Part shown: in pieces, positions 1 through 11,810 of the stretch
How positions within the stretch are numbered: position 1 is the stretch's first letter
How the letters are laid out: each line of letters begins with the position of its first letter
Origin: Flaveria trinervia
Lineage: Eukaryota; Streptophyta; Magnoliopsida; Asterales; Asteraceae
Length of the DNA: 64,000 nt
NCBI GenBank assembly: GCA_025506515.1
Contig: JACCIX010000778.1
Span: 1-64,000, forward strand
Reading direction: 5' to 3'
Translations under genes and position numbers: made by a program
Notes under the pieces: model-generated
What the model was told of the DNA's origin: nothing
Seen by the model: the letters and a program-made list of their open reading frames with translations, nothing else
The model's database searches: none

Positions 1-235
1 ATTCCAATTCTTGTATCTTTCGGTAATGCTTTGTAACACTTGTAAAAGAACTTGAGAAGCAATATCTGCTACCTTGAAAACTAACTCTCTTTTCTGTCTC
101 TTGCTTTACTTGTGTTCTCTGCATCCCTTTGGTTACCTAGTTCACTGTTGATTACGTTTAGTTAATCTCCTCATTGTGTTGTTGTGTTGTAATTGTGTTC
201 AAGCCCTTGACGACCTTCAGTCTTTTTCTTAAAAA
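1..235 (+). repeat. LTR 3' part (copia-type), cut by window edge
   Basis: Positions 1-215 closely match 7200-7420 by eye: both contain the run 'gctttgtaacacttgtaa', then a 'cttgaaaac' block, and both finish in a 'gtgttgttgtgttgta' tail. The two copies therefore belong to one LTR family. Decayed integrase coding sequence of a copia element starts about 60 bases downstream, so gag and protease have been lost. The left boundary lies outside the window. Confidence 0.6.
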
Positions 236-289
236 AAAGAGTGAACATTATAAATATTAATGGAGTTTGTTACCAAGATGAGAATCATT

Positions 290-3050
290 TGATTTAAAAG
301 TTAAAATTTTCAGGAGTGAAATGGTACTGAATTTGTTAATACTGTCTTATACTCTTTTGCAGAAACAAAGGTATTGCAAGGCATTTCAGTGCACCAAGAA
401 CTCCACAACAAAATAGAGTTGTTGAAAGAAAAAACAAAACTCGTATTGAAGCAGCAAGGACATGCTAGCTAATTCACAACTACCGGCAATCATATTTTAG
501 GCTGAAGCATGAACATAGCATGCAATGTTCAAAGTAGGACATTAATTGTCAAATAGCACAATAAAACACCTTATGTATGTTATCTAAAGAAAAAACCTTA
601 CATAGGATATCTTAGAGCTTTTGGGTGTCAGGTATTTGTTTTAAACACAAAAGAACAATTGGGAAATCTTTAGAAAAAGCATATGATGGTTTCTTTGTTG
701 GATATTCCTCACATCTAAATCATATGGATTTACATTCCACAACAAACCTTATGGAAGAAACTCCTAATGTTCATTTGATGAATCTTTATATCCTAAATTT
801 GTAAAAGGATCATCATGTTGTTTGTATAGATGCACTCACAAACTCATTTTAACTCTGGTTATTTGAATAATGCAAGTACTGAGGATACATGTTTCTATTT
901 GTTCCTTCAAACATGATGAAGTATCATCATCTGCTGATCATCCAATAATACAAACTTCAAGTATCATGGAACAAGGCACACCAATAATGTCAATAATGCA
1001 TAAGACCCGCCAAATGGACTACATTTTCAGATGCAAACACCTCATCAGCAGTCGTTAAATCTGCATCCACATATGAATGTCCTACATTCGGAGATATGGA
1101 TATCACATCAGCAGATGTTCTATCCATATCAGTAGATATTCCACACATTGGAGAGGATCCATTGCATTCCAAAGAGTTAATGTCAGCAAGTCATATAATG
1201 CATCCGCAGATGTTCATGCAACTCCTGCAGAAGCACAAAATGCATCCATAGATGTTCATTAACTCCTGCGGAAGCACAAAATACATCCGTAAAGTTCCTG
1301 CGAAAGTCATTCACAATGCAACTAATATACAAAGCACGAGGAACATAATGATCAATTTGATTATTTCCTAACTCATCATCTCAGCTGGATACATCTGCAT
1401 CGATGCATATGACCAACTTGGAATCATCTATTCTAGTTGAGTCTATTCCAACAACAAGAATTTATACGACTCATCCAATAAACAACATAATTAGAGACCT
1501 TAATGAAAGAACCACTAGAAGCCAAGGGGAGAGCTGCAAACATCTGTCTGTACACTTGTTTTCTTTCACAAGGGGTTCCTCCAAATATCACAGCTGCACT
1601 AAAAGATAATACTTGAATTGAAGCTATGCAGAAGAGCTTTAACATTCGAAAGCAGAAAGTTTAGAATCTAGTTGATCTACCTGAAGGTTAACATCCAATT
1701 GGCATAGGTGGCTCTTCAAAAATAAACAAGACGAAAAAAGTATCATTGTGAGAAACAAAGCTAGACTGATTGCACAAGGTTATACTCAAGAAGAAGGGAT
1801 AGACTATGATAAGTTTTTTGCACCACTTGTAAGAATTAAAGCCATAAGAGTACTTCTAGCCTATGAACACATAAGAAGTTCACTATCTATCAAATGGATA
1901 TAAATGTGTCTTCTTATATGAAAAATTAATGAAGAAGTCTATGTAGCTCAACCTCCAGGTTTTGAAGATCTGACTAACCACATCGGGTGTACAAGTTTGA
2001 TAAAGCTTTGTATGGTCTTCATCAAGCACCAGAAAGTAGTATGAAACATTATCATCTTTCTTGCTCAAGCAGGATATAAAAAGAACTATTGATCAGACTC
2101 TCTTTATAAACAAGAACATCAAGACCTCTTAGTTGTTCCAATATATTAGATGACATATATTTGGATCAATAAACAAGAGACTGTGTGTAAGCTTTGAATA
2201 ATTGATGAAATCTAAGTTCCAGATAAGTTCCATGGGAGAATTAACCTTCTTCGTTGGTCTTCAGTTCATCAAAATCAGATGGCATCTTTATCAATCAAGA
2301 AAAGTACATTAATCAAATATTAAAGAAGTACAATCTAGCTGATACATCTTCATGCAAAACACCTGCTTCAACAATTGAAAAGATTGTACCTAATCCTATA
2401 GGGAATCTATGATCAAAGATGTATATAGATTAATGATAGGATCTCTTATGTACTTAACTGTCAGCAGACCTGATACAATGTTTTTTGTGTTGTTTGTGCT
2501 AGGTACCAATCAGATCCAAAAGAGCCTCATCTAAATGTTGTTAGAGGATCTTTAAATCCTGAAAGGGAAACCTGCTCTTGGACTCTATATCCAAAGGATG
2601 GTGACTTCATTCTCTACTCATATTCAGATAGTGACTTTGGAGGATGCAACAACAACAGAAATCTATAACGGGTGGATATTTTTCATAGTTACAAGACTGT
2701 TTCATGGTAGTGCAAAAGACAAACAAGTATCTGTATCCATAGCTGAGGCTAAGTACATAGTTGATTTAACTGGTTGCTCTCAAGTTCTTTGGTTGCAAAC
2801 CAATTGGTTGATTATGGTTACAATTCCTTCAAACTCCAATTCATATTGAAAATTTAACTGCTATGTTATCACTGCTAATCCAGATCAACATAGTCAAACA
2901 AAGCATTTGAAATCAGATATCATTTTCTAAGAGACTGCTCAAAAAAGGACTAATCAAGTTAGTCAAAGTGGATACAACAAATCATTGCTGATTTATTCAC
3001 TAAGGTCTTTGATTCATTAGATTTATTTTCTAATTGAGTCTTTGGGCATT
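290..3050 (+). pseudogene. Decayed Ty1/copia pol (integrase, RT, RNase H), SIRE/Maximus-like
   Basis: Conceptual translation, broken by many stops and frame changes, gives copia pol in the normal order. The integrase core end is at about 310-470 (a proline-glutamine-rich PQQN-type motif followed by a VVERKN block). The integrase-RT hinge lies at about 600-1620. RT follows at about 1630-2200, with an ARLIAQGYTQ-type block and a YGL-type 'LYGLHQAP' block, and then an 'FFVGLQF' block near 2240. The RNase H 'EAKYIV' region is at about 2730-2830 and the 'TKHLK' region at about 2890. Gag, protease and the integrase N-terminus are missing. The hinge contains 'gcagatgttcat' and 'gcggaagcac' repeats (1040-1300) that resemble the LTR minisatellites elsewhere in the window. 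The lineage call is inference from the large post-RNase H region and the repeats. Confidence 0.8.
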
Positions 3051-5085
3051 ATTAACTTAGATTAAACCATTAGCAACAAAGAAAAGCATGTGACTGTCCT
3101 TGTAAATAATAATAAATAAAACAAAAACATCAGAAAAACATACAAAAAATTGTCTTTCTTTATTGTGTCTTTTAATGTAGCATGACATATGTATGGGAAA
3201 TGATAGTACACTATGCCTTTGCTTACTCCCTGAGTTCTTAACTTACTTTAATCTGATCAGCAGTACTTTGATATGTGAGTAGGTTCATCTTGAGGGGAAA
3301 CTACATTAAGAGTGTGCAAACATAATGAAATGTGATTGTCTGTGGGAAACTCCATTTTAAGGATCAAACAAGTAAGTCTTATCCTGATATGATCAACTCA
3401 TACACCCTAAGCACACTATGTAAAACACTATTACCTTCTATCTTTGCAAATCATATTCCCTTTGTTTTGTGTAAACAAAGACTGGGTTATGAACATCAGG
3501 TGTACATATGTACTCAACTGGTGAAAAGATCATGATCCTCATCATCCCTCTATTTTGTGTTAACAAAGACCTGGGGTAAAGGCACCTTTGTTTTACGTAA
3601 GTAAAGACCTCATGACCTGATGATAATCATATCTAAGCTCTCAAAAGAATCCATTGTGATCAACTGTATATTATCCAAGAGCTTTTGTATCAAGCATTAA
3701 TGAGATATCAAATTTGTCTCAAGATAGAATTTATAACTTAATGTACATAGTTTCTAAGTATGAAAAAGTGATGAATTGACTTACAAACGGTGGACACACT
3801 TTAATGTGAATAATATGGAACCCATAACGTTAATCGCTTTTAAACATGAAAACATGATAAACAACATGCCTAGTTGATATATGCTTGGATTTAATGGACA
3901 AACATACTTTTAATCAGGACTAGAATCAGGCCAATTTCTATAATCAACTCATCAGGAGAAGTTTAGTGTCATAGTATGATCCCAGTATATGTGTCTATAT
4001 GCATGTCATAAATTTAATCACTTTTGTTACTTTTAGTTTAGTTTTATAGCATAATCTTTTAGACAGCCATGTAGCTTTCATGCTATTTCACTTCATAAAT
4101 TTACGATGAAATGTAATATTGTATCATTAATCCAAAATTTAGGGGGAGTAGTTAATGCATGAAACACAATCATCTGAATTTTCAAACAAAACAAAATGAA
4201 GAAATTGGAGCTTGAACACCAATTTGGCTGCAGGATACATGAACTTTTTCAACCTACAAATGTTCTTGTGCACAAATTGTCATGAAAACAAAGTCAACAA
4301 GTCCATAGCAATAAATGTTTGTATCAGTTTGATTAGACCATACAATCAAAAGTTTCAAACATTGCACTCTAAGCATCAGCAGAAGCTATAGTGCATTTTG
4401 CATCGGCAGATGATGATCACAAGAAGAAAAGAGAGGATGAAAAGATTAAAATCCTACTCCTCTACATTGTTAGATGATGAGTTCTTAAGAGGGTTGGATA
4501 CTAAAACAGGAAAGGAGCAACCATTAAAAGCTTTGATGGTAATCATACACATATCCCATAACTAAGTGGGGGTATGTTGAGAAACAAAAGAGTTGGTGCT
4601 AATGAGGAATGAAAAGAAGAAGAGAGCTAACCGAATCAGGATCTTTGATCCAGTAGAAATCAAGCTACTCCATCCCAGCTATACTTCATACTTACATGAC
4701 AAATTCTTCCCAAAGCTAACTAATGAAGAGCTAAGAATGATCTATGCCTATATGTTCATATGATTCAAGTGATTGATAATCGCATGCATAGGCTAAGAGA
4801 AGAAGATATGAGACAGGCTTTTAAGAGGATCACCATCAAGAAGTATCTGAATTGAGGATCTCATAGCAAGATGAGTTGGAGATAGTTCACAACAATAAGT
4901 CTTGGAAAAAGATTTTCTGGGTCTAGCTTTAAAACTTTACATAAGATTAGCAAATGAATACCAACTACAAGTATGATGATCGGAAGCCTACTGTCTCATA
5001 CTTCTATAACAAGATGATAGCAAGAGTAAAAGAGTTGTCAAGCCTGAAAGTCGGATTACAAGTGTCTAAGCCTAAGGGGGAGTAT
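3051..5085 (+). other. Post-RNase H region of the copia element with polypurine-tract-like runs
   Basis: About 2 kb lies between the RNase H end and the next LTR, longer than in most copia lineages and similar to the env-like region of SIRE/Maximus elements. Purine runs resembling a polypurine tract occur at about 4138-4151 (tttagggggagta), 4545-4555 (aagtggggg) and 5071-5085 (ctaagggggagtat). Three imperfect palindromic segments with a 'ctttgtttt...aacaaag' shape lie at about 3463, 3550 and 3585. A broken reading frame at 4630-4760 contains a phenylalanine- and proline-rich stretch that I cannot assign. No intact gene is present. Confidence 0.5.
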
Positions 5086-5395
5086 TGTTAGATCTAAGAA
5101 ATAGGTCTAGATCATTTTGTATAGGCTTAGAACTTTAATCAATACATGTAATGAATATTTGTCATTCATTATTCTATGTATGCATTATATATAGGTTAAC
5201 TCATATTTGTATGATTGCAGGTACAAACAGTATCGTTGATCAATTTCATAAATTGACCAAGTGTAAGAAACATCTACGATGAACATTTTTGTTCTTCCGT
5301 AGATCTTTTCTTACAGACTTTCATCTGAATATGTTCTACGGATGAACATCGGTATTCACTGAAGAACTACAATGCACATGGATATCTAAAGTGAA

Positions 5396-5625
5396 GACTT
5401 CTAAAGAAGACAAAGTTCCTTCGGAAGGAAAAGTACCTTCGGAAGACAAAGTACCTTCAGAAACAAGTTCCTTCGGAAGAACAAAGTACCATCGGAAGAC
5501 AAACTTCCTTCGGAAGACAAAGTTCCTTCAAAAGAACAAGGTAGCTACGGAAGAACAAGTAGCTACGAAAGAACAAAGTAGTTGTGGAAAGAACAAGGTA
5601 GCTGCGGGAAGAACAAAGACTTGTA
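5396..5625 (+). repeat. Minisatellite of ttcggaaga-type units inside the LTR
   Basis: About a dozen imperfect units of 15-20 bases, built on 'ccttcggaagacaaagt' and drifting to 'gctacggaagaacaa', run head to tail. One frame stays open through most of the array (5391-5708) and would encode repeats of Pro-Ser-Glu. I regard that frame as incidental, because the segment lies upstream of the LTR TATA box. Confidence 0.85.
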
Positions 5626-5701
5626 TCATACAAGTGTTTCAAGTCAACAAATCAATCACGACCTTCAAGAAATTCGTTGTTTCCTTAACAGAACATAAAT
5701 G

Positions 5702-5709
5702 CTTATAAA
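5702..5709 (+). promoter_or_regulatory. TATA-like box of the LTR
   Basis: The sequence 'ttataaatatg' lies about 620 bases into the LTR, a plausible U3/R promoter position. The LTR at 60.7 kb has the similar TATAAATA at 61165-61172. Confidence 0.4.
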
Positions 5710-6655
5710 TATGAGTCCTAGGTTTCAAATCAAGTGAAGGGCAATCGATGGCGACATAAACCATCAAATCATTTCTCACAATTACAAAACAAAAAATCCT
5801 ACAGCCGTCACAACATCACACCAGAAATACCATAACACAATCATTGCTAGAAGTTAGTTAGCAGTTATTTTTTTGATTTTTTTGTAATCATTAATCATTT
5901 TAATGAATTACATTTGATTCAAACATTGTTCTTTGCATATTGTTGATATCGTTTGAGCATTATTATCCTTATTTCTGAGTTATATTTGTTATTTAATCAA
6001 TTAAACAATGACTAATGATATTCCATGATCCTTAATCGAAACCAATCTAATACTGATAATTCATGATTGCAATCTTTGGATTCACAACAATAAAGTTTTT
6101 ATTAAAGAAACACGAGGGGCGATTTATCATCATGGAGTAACTTCTCCATTAAGGGTTCTAAAAACACTCTAATAATAATAAAAAGAGTTAATTACATAAA
6201 TGTCCCTGTGGTTTATCTTAAATACAGGTTTGGGTACTATGCAAAAAAGTAACAAGTTTAGGCATTGTGTTTTCAATTTGTAACGAGTTAAGGTAACACT
6301 AACAAATTTAACTTTTCTTTTAAATCCACGGTTGTTTTTCTTTTCACTTTACAAAGACTATTTGTATTAACAGAGGGACTGGTTATGTCCATTTAATATA
6401 AATAAAAGATTATTTGTGAATTTATATATATTCATACATACATACATACATACATATACAGTTATACACACTTATATACGATCACACCTTTACTAATTTC
6501 ACCACTGGCGCCCGCCAGCACCGCCCACCACCAGCGTCCTCCAGCACCGGGCCCACCCCTGTACATCTTCCTCACCACCGTCATCTATTTATATTAGTGA
6601 CTATCGACCCATCATCCACCTAATATCACCACCATCTATCACTATCTAACCATCA

Positions 6656-7424
6656 TGTAGAGAATGTATAGAGCTGAAGCAACCAAGTCTTTCTGCATGC
6701 ATGCTACCACGTACTGAAGAAGAATGCTTCGGAGGTTTACACATGCAACAGAAATATTCTAAGTGTGAAATCTTCCGAGCCAAGACCAATATCTTCCGAA
6801 GCCAAAGATGTCTTCTGAGCTTCAAAGAAAAAGTCTTCCGAAGCTCCACACTTGAAGACAGATTTCTTCCAAAAACTTTTAGTAACATGCTTTATCTGAT
6901 GTACTTTTCCATAAAGCTGGACCCCCCTTTCCGTTGCAAGTCTATAAAAGTCACCAACTTACATGAGTTGGTGAAAGATCCATGCTTTGGTAACTGTACT
7001 TAAGGTCTTGAGTCTATAACTTTCTATTTCATATACTTTATCCTTTTTGTAATAGATAAGGATGTGAGCTATGGCATGTCATAGTCACAAAGTCAAAAAG
7101 ACAATCTGCCTTTTTGACTCTACAATTGATTTTGTTTTGAGTCTAGTAATTGTATCCAGCTGGCTTTCATAGTATGGGTGGTTGTAGGATGTAGTATAAG
7201 TATCTCATGTTCCTGTAACTTTATTCATATGCTTTGTAACACTTGTAATAGAACATTGAGAAAGTAATATACTGCAATCTTGAAAACCATCTCACTGTGT
7301 ATCTTGCTCTTGTGTTCTATCTCTTAATTACTTGTGTTCTTAGTGTCTTCATTTGTGGTTAACCCAGGTCACAGTTTGTTTAAGTTTAGTTACTCTCCTT
7401 TTTGTGTTGTTGTGTTGTATTTGA
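6656..7424 (+). repeat. LTR (solo) nested in the MULE
   Basis: The 3' 220 bases match the LTR fragment at 1-235. The segment contains clustered 'cttccgaag/cttcggag' motifs (6710-6850) and a TATA-like 'tctataaaag' at about 6941, giving a U3-R-U5 layout. No internal retroelement sequence follows, so it is probably a solo LTR. A 6-base repeat, accatc, occurs at 6649-6654 and 7424-7429, but the terminal TG/CA bases do not fit it exactly, so the limits are approximate. Confidence 0.55.
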
Positions 7425-7984
7425 CCATCCTTCACCGGTCCTGCACATCATCATCTTACCTCCTACTCAAGCAACGGTCACAAAAAATCAGCTTACCTCT
7501 TACCCACCAGCCACTACCGAACACCCACAAACACCCTTAATTTAGATTTGAACCCTAATTGAGTATTGGTCACAAGAAATCAACTTGTCGTTCTTTTGCC
7601 CACAATAAATCGACAATGATCAAAAGAAATCTAAATCATAATCGATATCTGAACCACCACATGATCATAAACACCCATGACCGATCACCGCACCACCCCA
7701 AATCAGCCTACCCCTCTGTTGGTGCATTGTTTCCCAACCAACGACGTTATAAAAAAGGAAAGAGAGAAGGGGATCTTGTGAGATAATGATGGTAGTGCGG
7801 TGGGGATGGTCCCAGGCGGTGGGGGCGGCATGGGTGTTCACCAGAAGCAGGGGCGGCGTGTTTGGTGGCAGGCGGTGGGAGCAGGGGGATGATCTCAAAC
7901 GGTGGGCGCTACAGGGATGATCGCATGCGGTAGGGGCGGCGGGAATGGTGGTGGTGGTGAAATTAGTTTTAGAACATGAGAATA

Positions 7985-8010
7985 GTGTGTGTGTGTGTGT
8001 GTGCGCGCAC
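7985..8010. repeat. TG/GC dinucleotide microsatellite
   Basis: A (gt)n run passes into 'gcgcgcacgcg' within the right arm of the MULE. Confidence 0.9.
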
Positions 8011-8272
8011 GCGTACGCATTCATATATCTATATGTATATATAAAGTTACATAAACAATCCTTTTTATGTATTAATGACATAAATAGTCCATGTAATGTA
8101 AAAAGACGAAAATACTCTTAGATATTATTGAAAAGTTAACGTCTATTAATATTAATATCTTAACTTGTTACAAACTGAAAAAACAATACTTATTTTAAAA
8201 AATTCTTAATACTTAAACCTATTATTTTCGGTAAACCATAAAAACAATTTGGGTAATTGAATTTAATAAAAA

Positions 8273-8435
8273 CTAATCAACAGTTTTACTGCACCGGGTC
8301 AACCCACCCGCAGACACACAAAGTCGGTCGTACTAATACAAACCACACACACGAATTCCCATTTAATTAGGTCGTTGCATTTGCACACCCAATGACGAAA
8401 CATTTCCAATTTCTTCATCATCATCATTCTTAATC
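8273..8435 (+). promoter_or_regulatory. Promoter/5' UTR region of the F-box gene
   Basis: Only about 170 bases separate the right edge of the MULE and its TSD from the start codon at 8436. The core promoter and leader therefore either sit in this short interval or include MULE sequence. I see no clear TATA box. Confidence 0.35.
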
Positions 8436-11400
8436 ATGGCTTCAGGTACAATGTTAATCTCTAACAATTTCCACACAAGTCATGCAATTCCTCCCTCCGT
8501 ACATCAATTTGTTACGTTTAAAACTGTAATTTCGAAGTTTCATTCAACACGCATCCTAATTGGTGATTAATTTGGTGTATTATGATTGTGATTGATTAGT
8601 TTATTGTTCGTGTTGCAGATTATGCGAAGAATATCGTTGCGGAACTCGAATCAGCCTCGCAGTTGAGGGCTGCAGGGTTCTTCATACACGAAGGCCATGG
8701 CTTGGTAAATTTTGATCCAATGTTATGATTCATTGTTGATAGTTTTTGTTTGCCTTTTGTCAATCGTTATGCTGTTTTGTTATCATCAAATTAGTCATCG
8801 TTTTGTTCCAATTTAGGGTCAATGAAGGTTCCTTAGCCATAATTAGAGAGGACTTTGCAATTAACTTGTGAATGGTAATGTTAATGAGGAACATATCTTA
8901 GGGTTTGCTTGACTGAGAAGGTGTATATAGATCATGGGATGATTTTTATATGGAAAGGTGGAAACTTAATTTGAAATGAGGTGTGTTACTTTTTTCATAC
9001 GTGTTCTTTTTTCATGTGAATGACTGCAGATCTATATGGGGTTAATGTGAGACCAGTTGCCCCGTTTGGTAGCACATATAGTAAACCGGTTGTTGATTCG
9101 TCGCTGATACATAGATGTTTGCCAGATGAATTATTGTTTGAGGTATGTTTACCATGATTAGCTTGGTAATTAAGTGGTTTATATCACTAGACTGGATTTA
9201 ATTATCATGATATAGATTGTGGTTCAGAATGAATCTGTTTATTCAATTTGTTATATTGTCATCCAACTTTAGTTCGGAATTACTCTCCTAAAGTTGCTTT
9301 ACAATTGTTTCTTATGTAGATTTTTGCCAGAATGACTCCATATAACTGGGAAAGGCAGCTTGTGTTTGTAGAAAATGGAGGAATACTGTGCGTAACCCTG
9401 TGTTTTGGCGCAATGCCTGCTTAAAAGCCTGGCAGGTGTGTTTGCTATTGATGTGCTATTTAGTTTACCAATTTTTATTTGAATAGTGATCTGAAATATG
9501 CATAACTTTATGTTCAATTTGGTAAAGATATCTGGTGCCGTGGAAAATTATAAGCTTATGCAAAGCAATTATGATTCTTCATGGAGGAAGATGTGGCTAT
9601 CGAGGCCGAGGGTTCGCATGGATGGTAAGTTGCGAATGTTGTTACCTGTGTGTGAGTTTTGTGTTTGTGAAATTAATTAACCATCCTGCAGGTATCTATG
9701 TGAGTAGGAATACCTATATTCGTGCTGGAGTAGCAGAGTGGAAGGTCACCAACCCAGTTCATGTGGTATGTTGCAATTTTTTGGAGAAGTATGAAATCTT
9801 ACTATTATGAACATGCATGCCAAAATATTTGCATTTCAAGACCTATGCTGTTAAATCATAGAAGGTAGGACATTAAAGGCATGTCAAGATAACATGTATG
9901 CAAATCTTTGTATAACGTATAACAATGCAGGTCCAACGAAATATACGGCAGCTTAGTTAATTTCTAGTGTATCACTAATATTTTAAAGTCCCAGGTTTAG
10001 ATTTTATAGACTTCATACTTGAGTTGAGAAGATTAAAGCTTGTGTAATTGATAATTTAAATTTTTACGTCGTCTAGTAGTTGACGTCAATAGGGATCCCC
10101 AAGGAATAACTAACTAAACGATAAAAAACTTTTACCCTCAGCTTCTATTGTATAAAAATGATTGAAAATGTTGTGGTTTGAACCATAGCTCTTTCATGTT
10201 GAGAATCTGAATATTACTTCTGATTTTTAATCTGAAAATCAACATCATTTTCTGAATCAACCAAGCATTAGATGATTGCCCTCCACAAATATAGTGATGG
10301 TTTAAATCCTTTCAACTGCTGGATTAGGTGGTATTTAGGAGTAAAAAAAACAAGCATTAGGTGTATATGATCTTTATAGTGATATTGTATTGAACTTCAA
10401 GTCCTGTTTAAATGTTTAATCACTTTAATGTATGATATTAAGATGGTTAAATGTGTAGATTTGTACTTTATGTATATTATAATTCTTGGAATAGTGTATT
10501 AGGGTGATTAGGTTATCAATCAAAGGATAAGAAATGGAGCATGAGTTCAAACTTCAAATTATGAAACATAGGGGAATACAAAGTGGTGGTATATAACATA
10601 TTTTACTCTTCCAAGTTATAACATTTATCAAGAAGAGTGACCAATTGTCTTTCCATAGTTTTTGAACAAGATCCTACCCTTCTAATACAACGACTGTAGA
10701 CATGTGATAGTGATTGGAAATCCATTCTTAACACTCATGGGTGTCATTCTTCCTTATCCTGTAGGTTTGCTATTTCCGCTACCTCAGGTTTTATCCTTCT
10801 GGCAGGTTTCTATATAAGGTCTACCATTTTCTCCTTCTTGCATGCAATTTAATGTATAAATGTAAATATCATTTCAGGTGTTTTATGCAACTCACATATT
10901 TTTTTTTGCTGTTTATGAAATTGTTAGAATTCATCTGAGAAATTAAAGGACGTTGTGAAATTCATGAACTTCCGTTCCACCAAAGTTGAAGTTTGTCATA
11001 GTGGTCGCTTCACAATGTCTGAAGACAAGGTTGGTGTCAACAATAACAAACCGTACAATGTCCATATCATGATTCAATACTAGTTGTTACGCACGTTGTT
11101 TTAGTAAATCTTATTATCCCTTTTGAAATGCTGAGTATTTTTTCATTTAATAGACAGTTTACATTATTTGTAGGTTGAAGGTGCTCTTTTGTATCCTGGT
11201 ATGCGTCCTACTATTTGGAGAATCCGCTTGAGGTATATTTCTTTTCCTGAGGAATTATTCACTTGATCGTATAAAGTGAATTTTATATTTATCATTTAAT
11301 GTTTATTTGATGCATAGAATGAATATAATATGTATATGTATGAATAACTTGATGGGTTTGTTTTGATGTTTGAAAAGGTTACGAGGTACAATACCAGGGG

Positions 11401-11810
11401 CCAACAATCGGATGGATCTTCTTTCGATCGTGACAAGTGGTGTGCAAGAGAGTGAGGTACCAGGGCCTGATGGGGACATTCTTGGAGTTGTTGAAGGGTG
11501 GCAGGATGATGAAACCCACAACCCAGAAGTTCCTGCTATTTCTCATACAAGAGGTTTAACACCTTTTGTGTTTGTTCCATTTGAAGAGGTATTTCAATTT
11601 CCGCAAATTCTGCATTCTTGATACGGGTCACTGTTTCACACGCGTCAAATCAGTAATTAGGTCTAAAGTAATCCTTTACTTGTTAAAAACAATTGAGTTG
11701 ATATTATTTATATTGTTGAAACTTCTTTTCTTATTCCATTTGTTTTTTAGGCGGAAACTTCAGTTCTGAATCTGCCTGTAGAGCGCATGGATTATTATGT
11801 ACCAGGTTGA
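8436..11810 (+). CDS. FBP7: F-box protein, FBP7-like (Arabidopsis At1g21760 type), 11 exons
   Basis: The predicted role is an SCF ubiquitin-ligase adaptor; the Arabidopsis relative is linked to translation under temperature stress (family knowledge). Exons: 8436-8445, 8619-8704, 9030-9142, 9320-9435, 9528-9624, 9692-9765, 10765-10818, 10928-11029, 11174-11232, 11378-11588 and 11751-11810, all with GT-AG introns in consistent phase. The protein is about 327 aa, the usual family length. The F-box spans the exon 3/4 junction (LPDELLFE then IFARMTPYN). Conserved downstream blocks are SWRKMW, YVSRNTYIRAGVAEW, ANNRMDLLS and GWQDDETHNP, with a C-terminal DYYVPG. Two one-base losses break the frame against the family: in exon 2 at about 8689-8692 and in exon 4 at about 9347. 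Everything else is conserved and the summed exon length is exactly two bases short of a multiple of three, so consensus errors are more likely than a dead gene. Confidence 0.88.

Larger units (their letters stand above)
5086..6089 (+). repeat. LTR of a copia element (approximate limits)
   Basis: The segment starts TGTTAG directly after the polypurine run at 5071-5085, as expected for a 3' LTR. It contains a minisatellite (5396-5625) and a TATA-like box (5702-5709). A possible end is the 'cacaaca' at 6083-6089. The sequence differs from the LTR copies at 1-235 and 6656-7424, so it belongs to another family or subfamily. No second copy lies in the window to fix the right boundary. Confidence 0.5.
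6185..8263. mobile_element. Mutator-like (MULE) non-autonomous foldback element, carrying a nested LTR
   Basis: The ends form a long imperfect inverted repeat: 6185-6320 pairs with the reverse complement of 8125-8263, sharing blocks such as 'caatttgtaac' versus 'cagtttgtaac' and a common 'aacttttc' at the inner end. The inverted similarity appears to extend inward, with a C-rich arm at 6500-6560 against a G-rich arm at 7800-7965, and with TA-rich and TG/CA-rich tracts on both sides. A 9-base direct repeat, taataaaaa, flanks the element at 6176-6184 and 8264-8272. Nine bases is the Mutator TSD size, although the repeat is AT-rich. No transposase is present. G-rich units on a 'ggatgatc...gcggtggg' theme repeat at 7805-7965. 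Confidence 0.7.

Noticed and set aside
7665..8081. 138-codon minus-strand frame with His/Pro-rich repeats
   Set aside because: It reads through the G-rich repeat units and the (gt)n tract of the MULE arm. The repeats and composition explain the frame.
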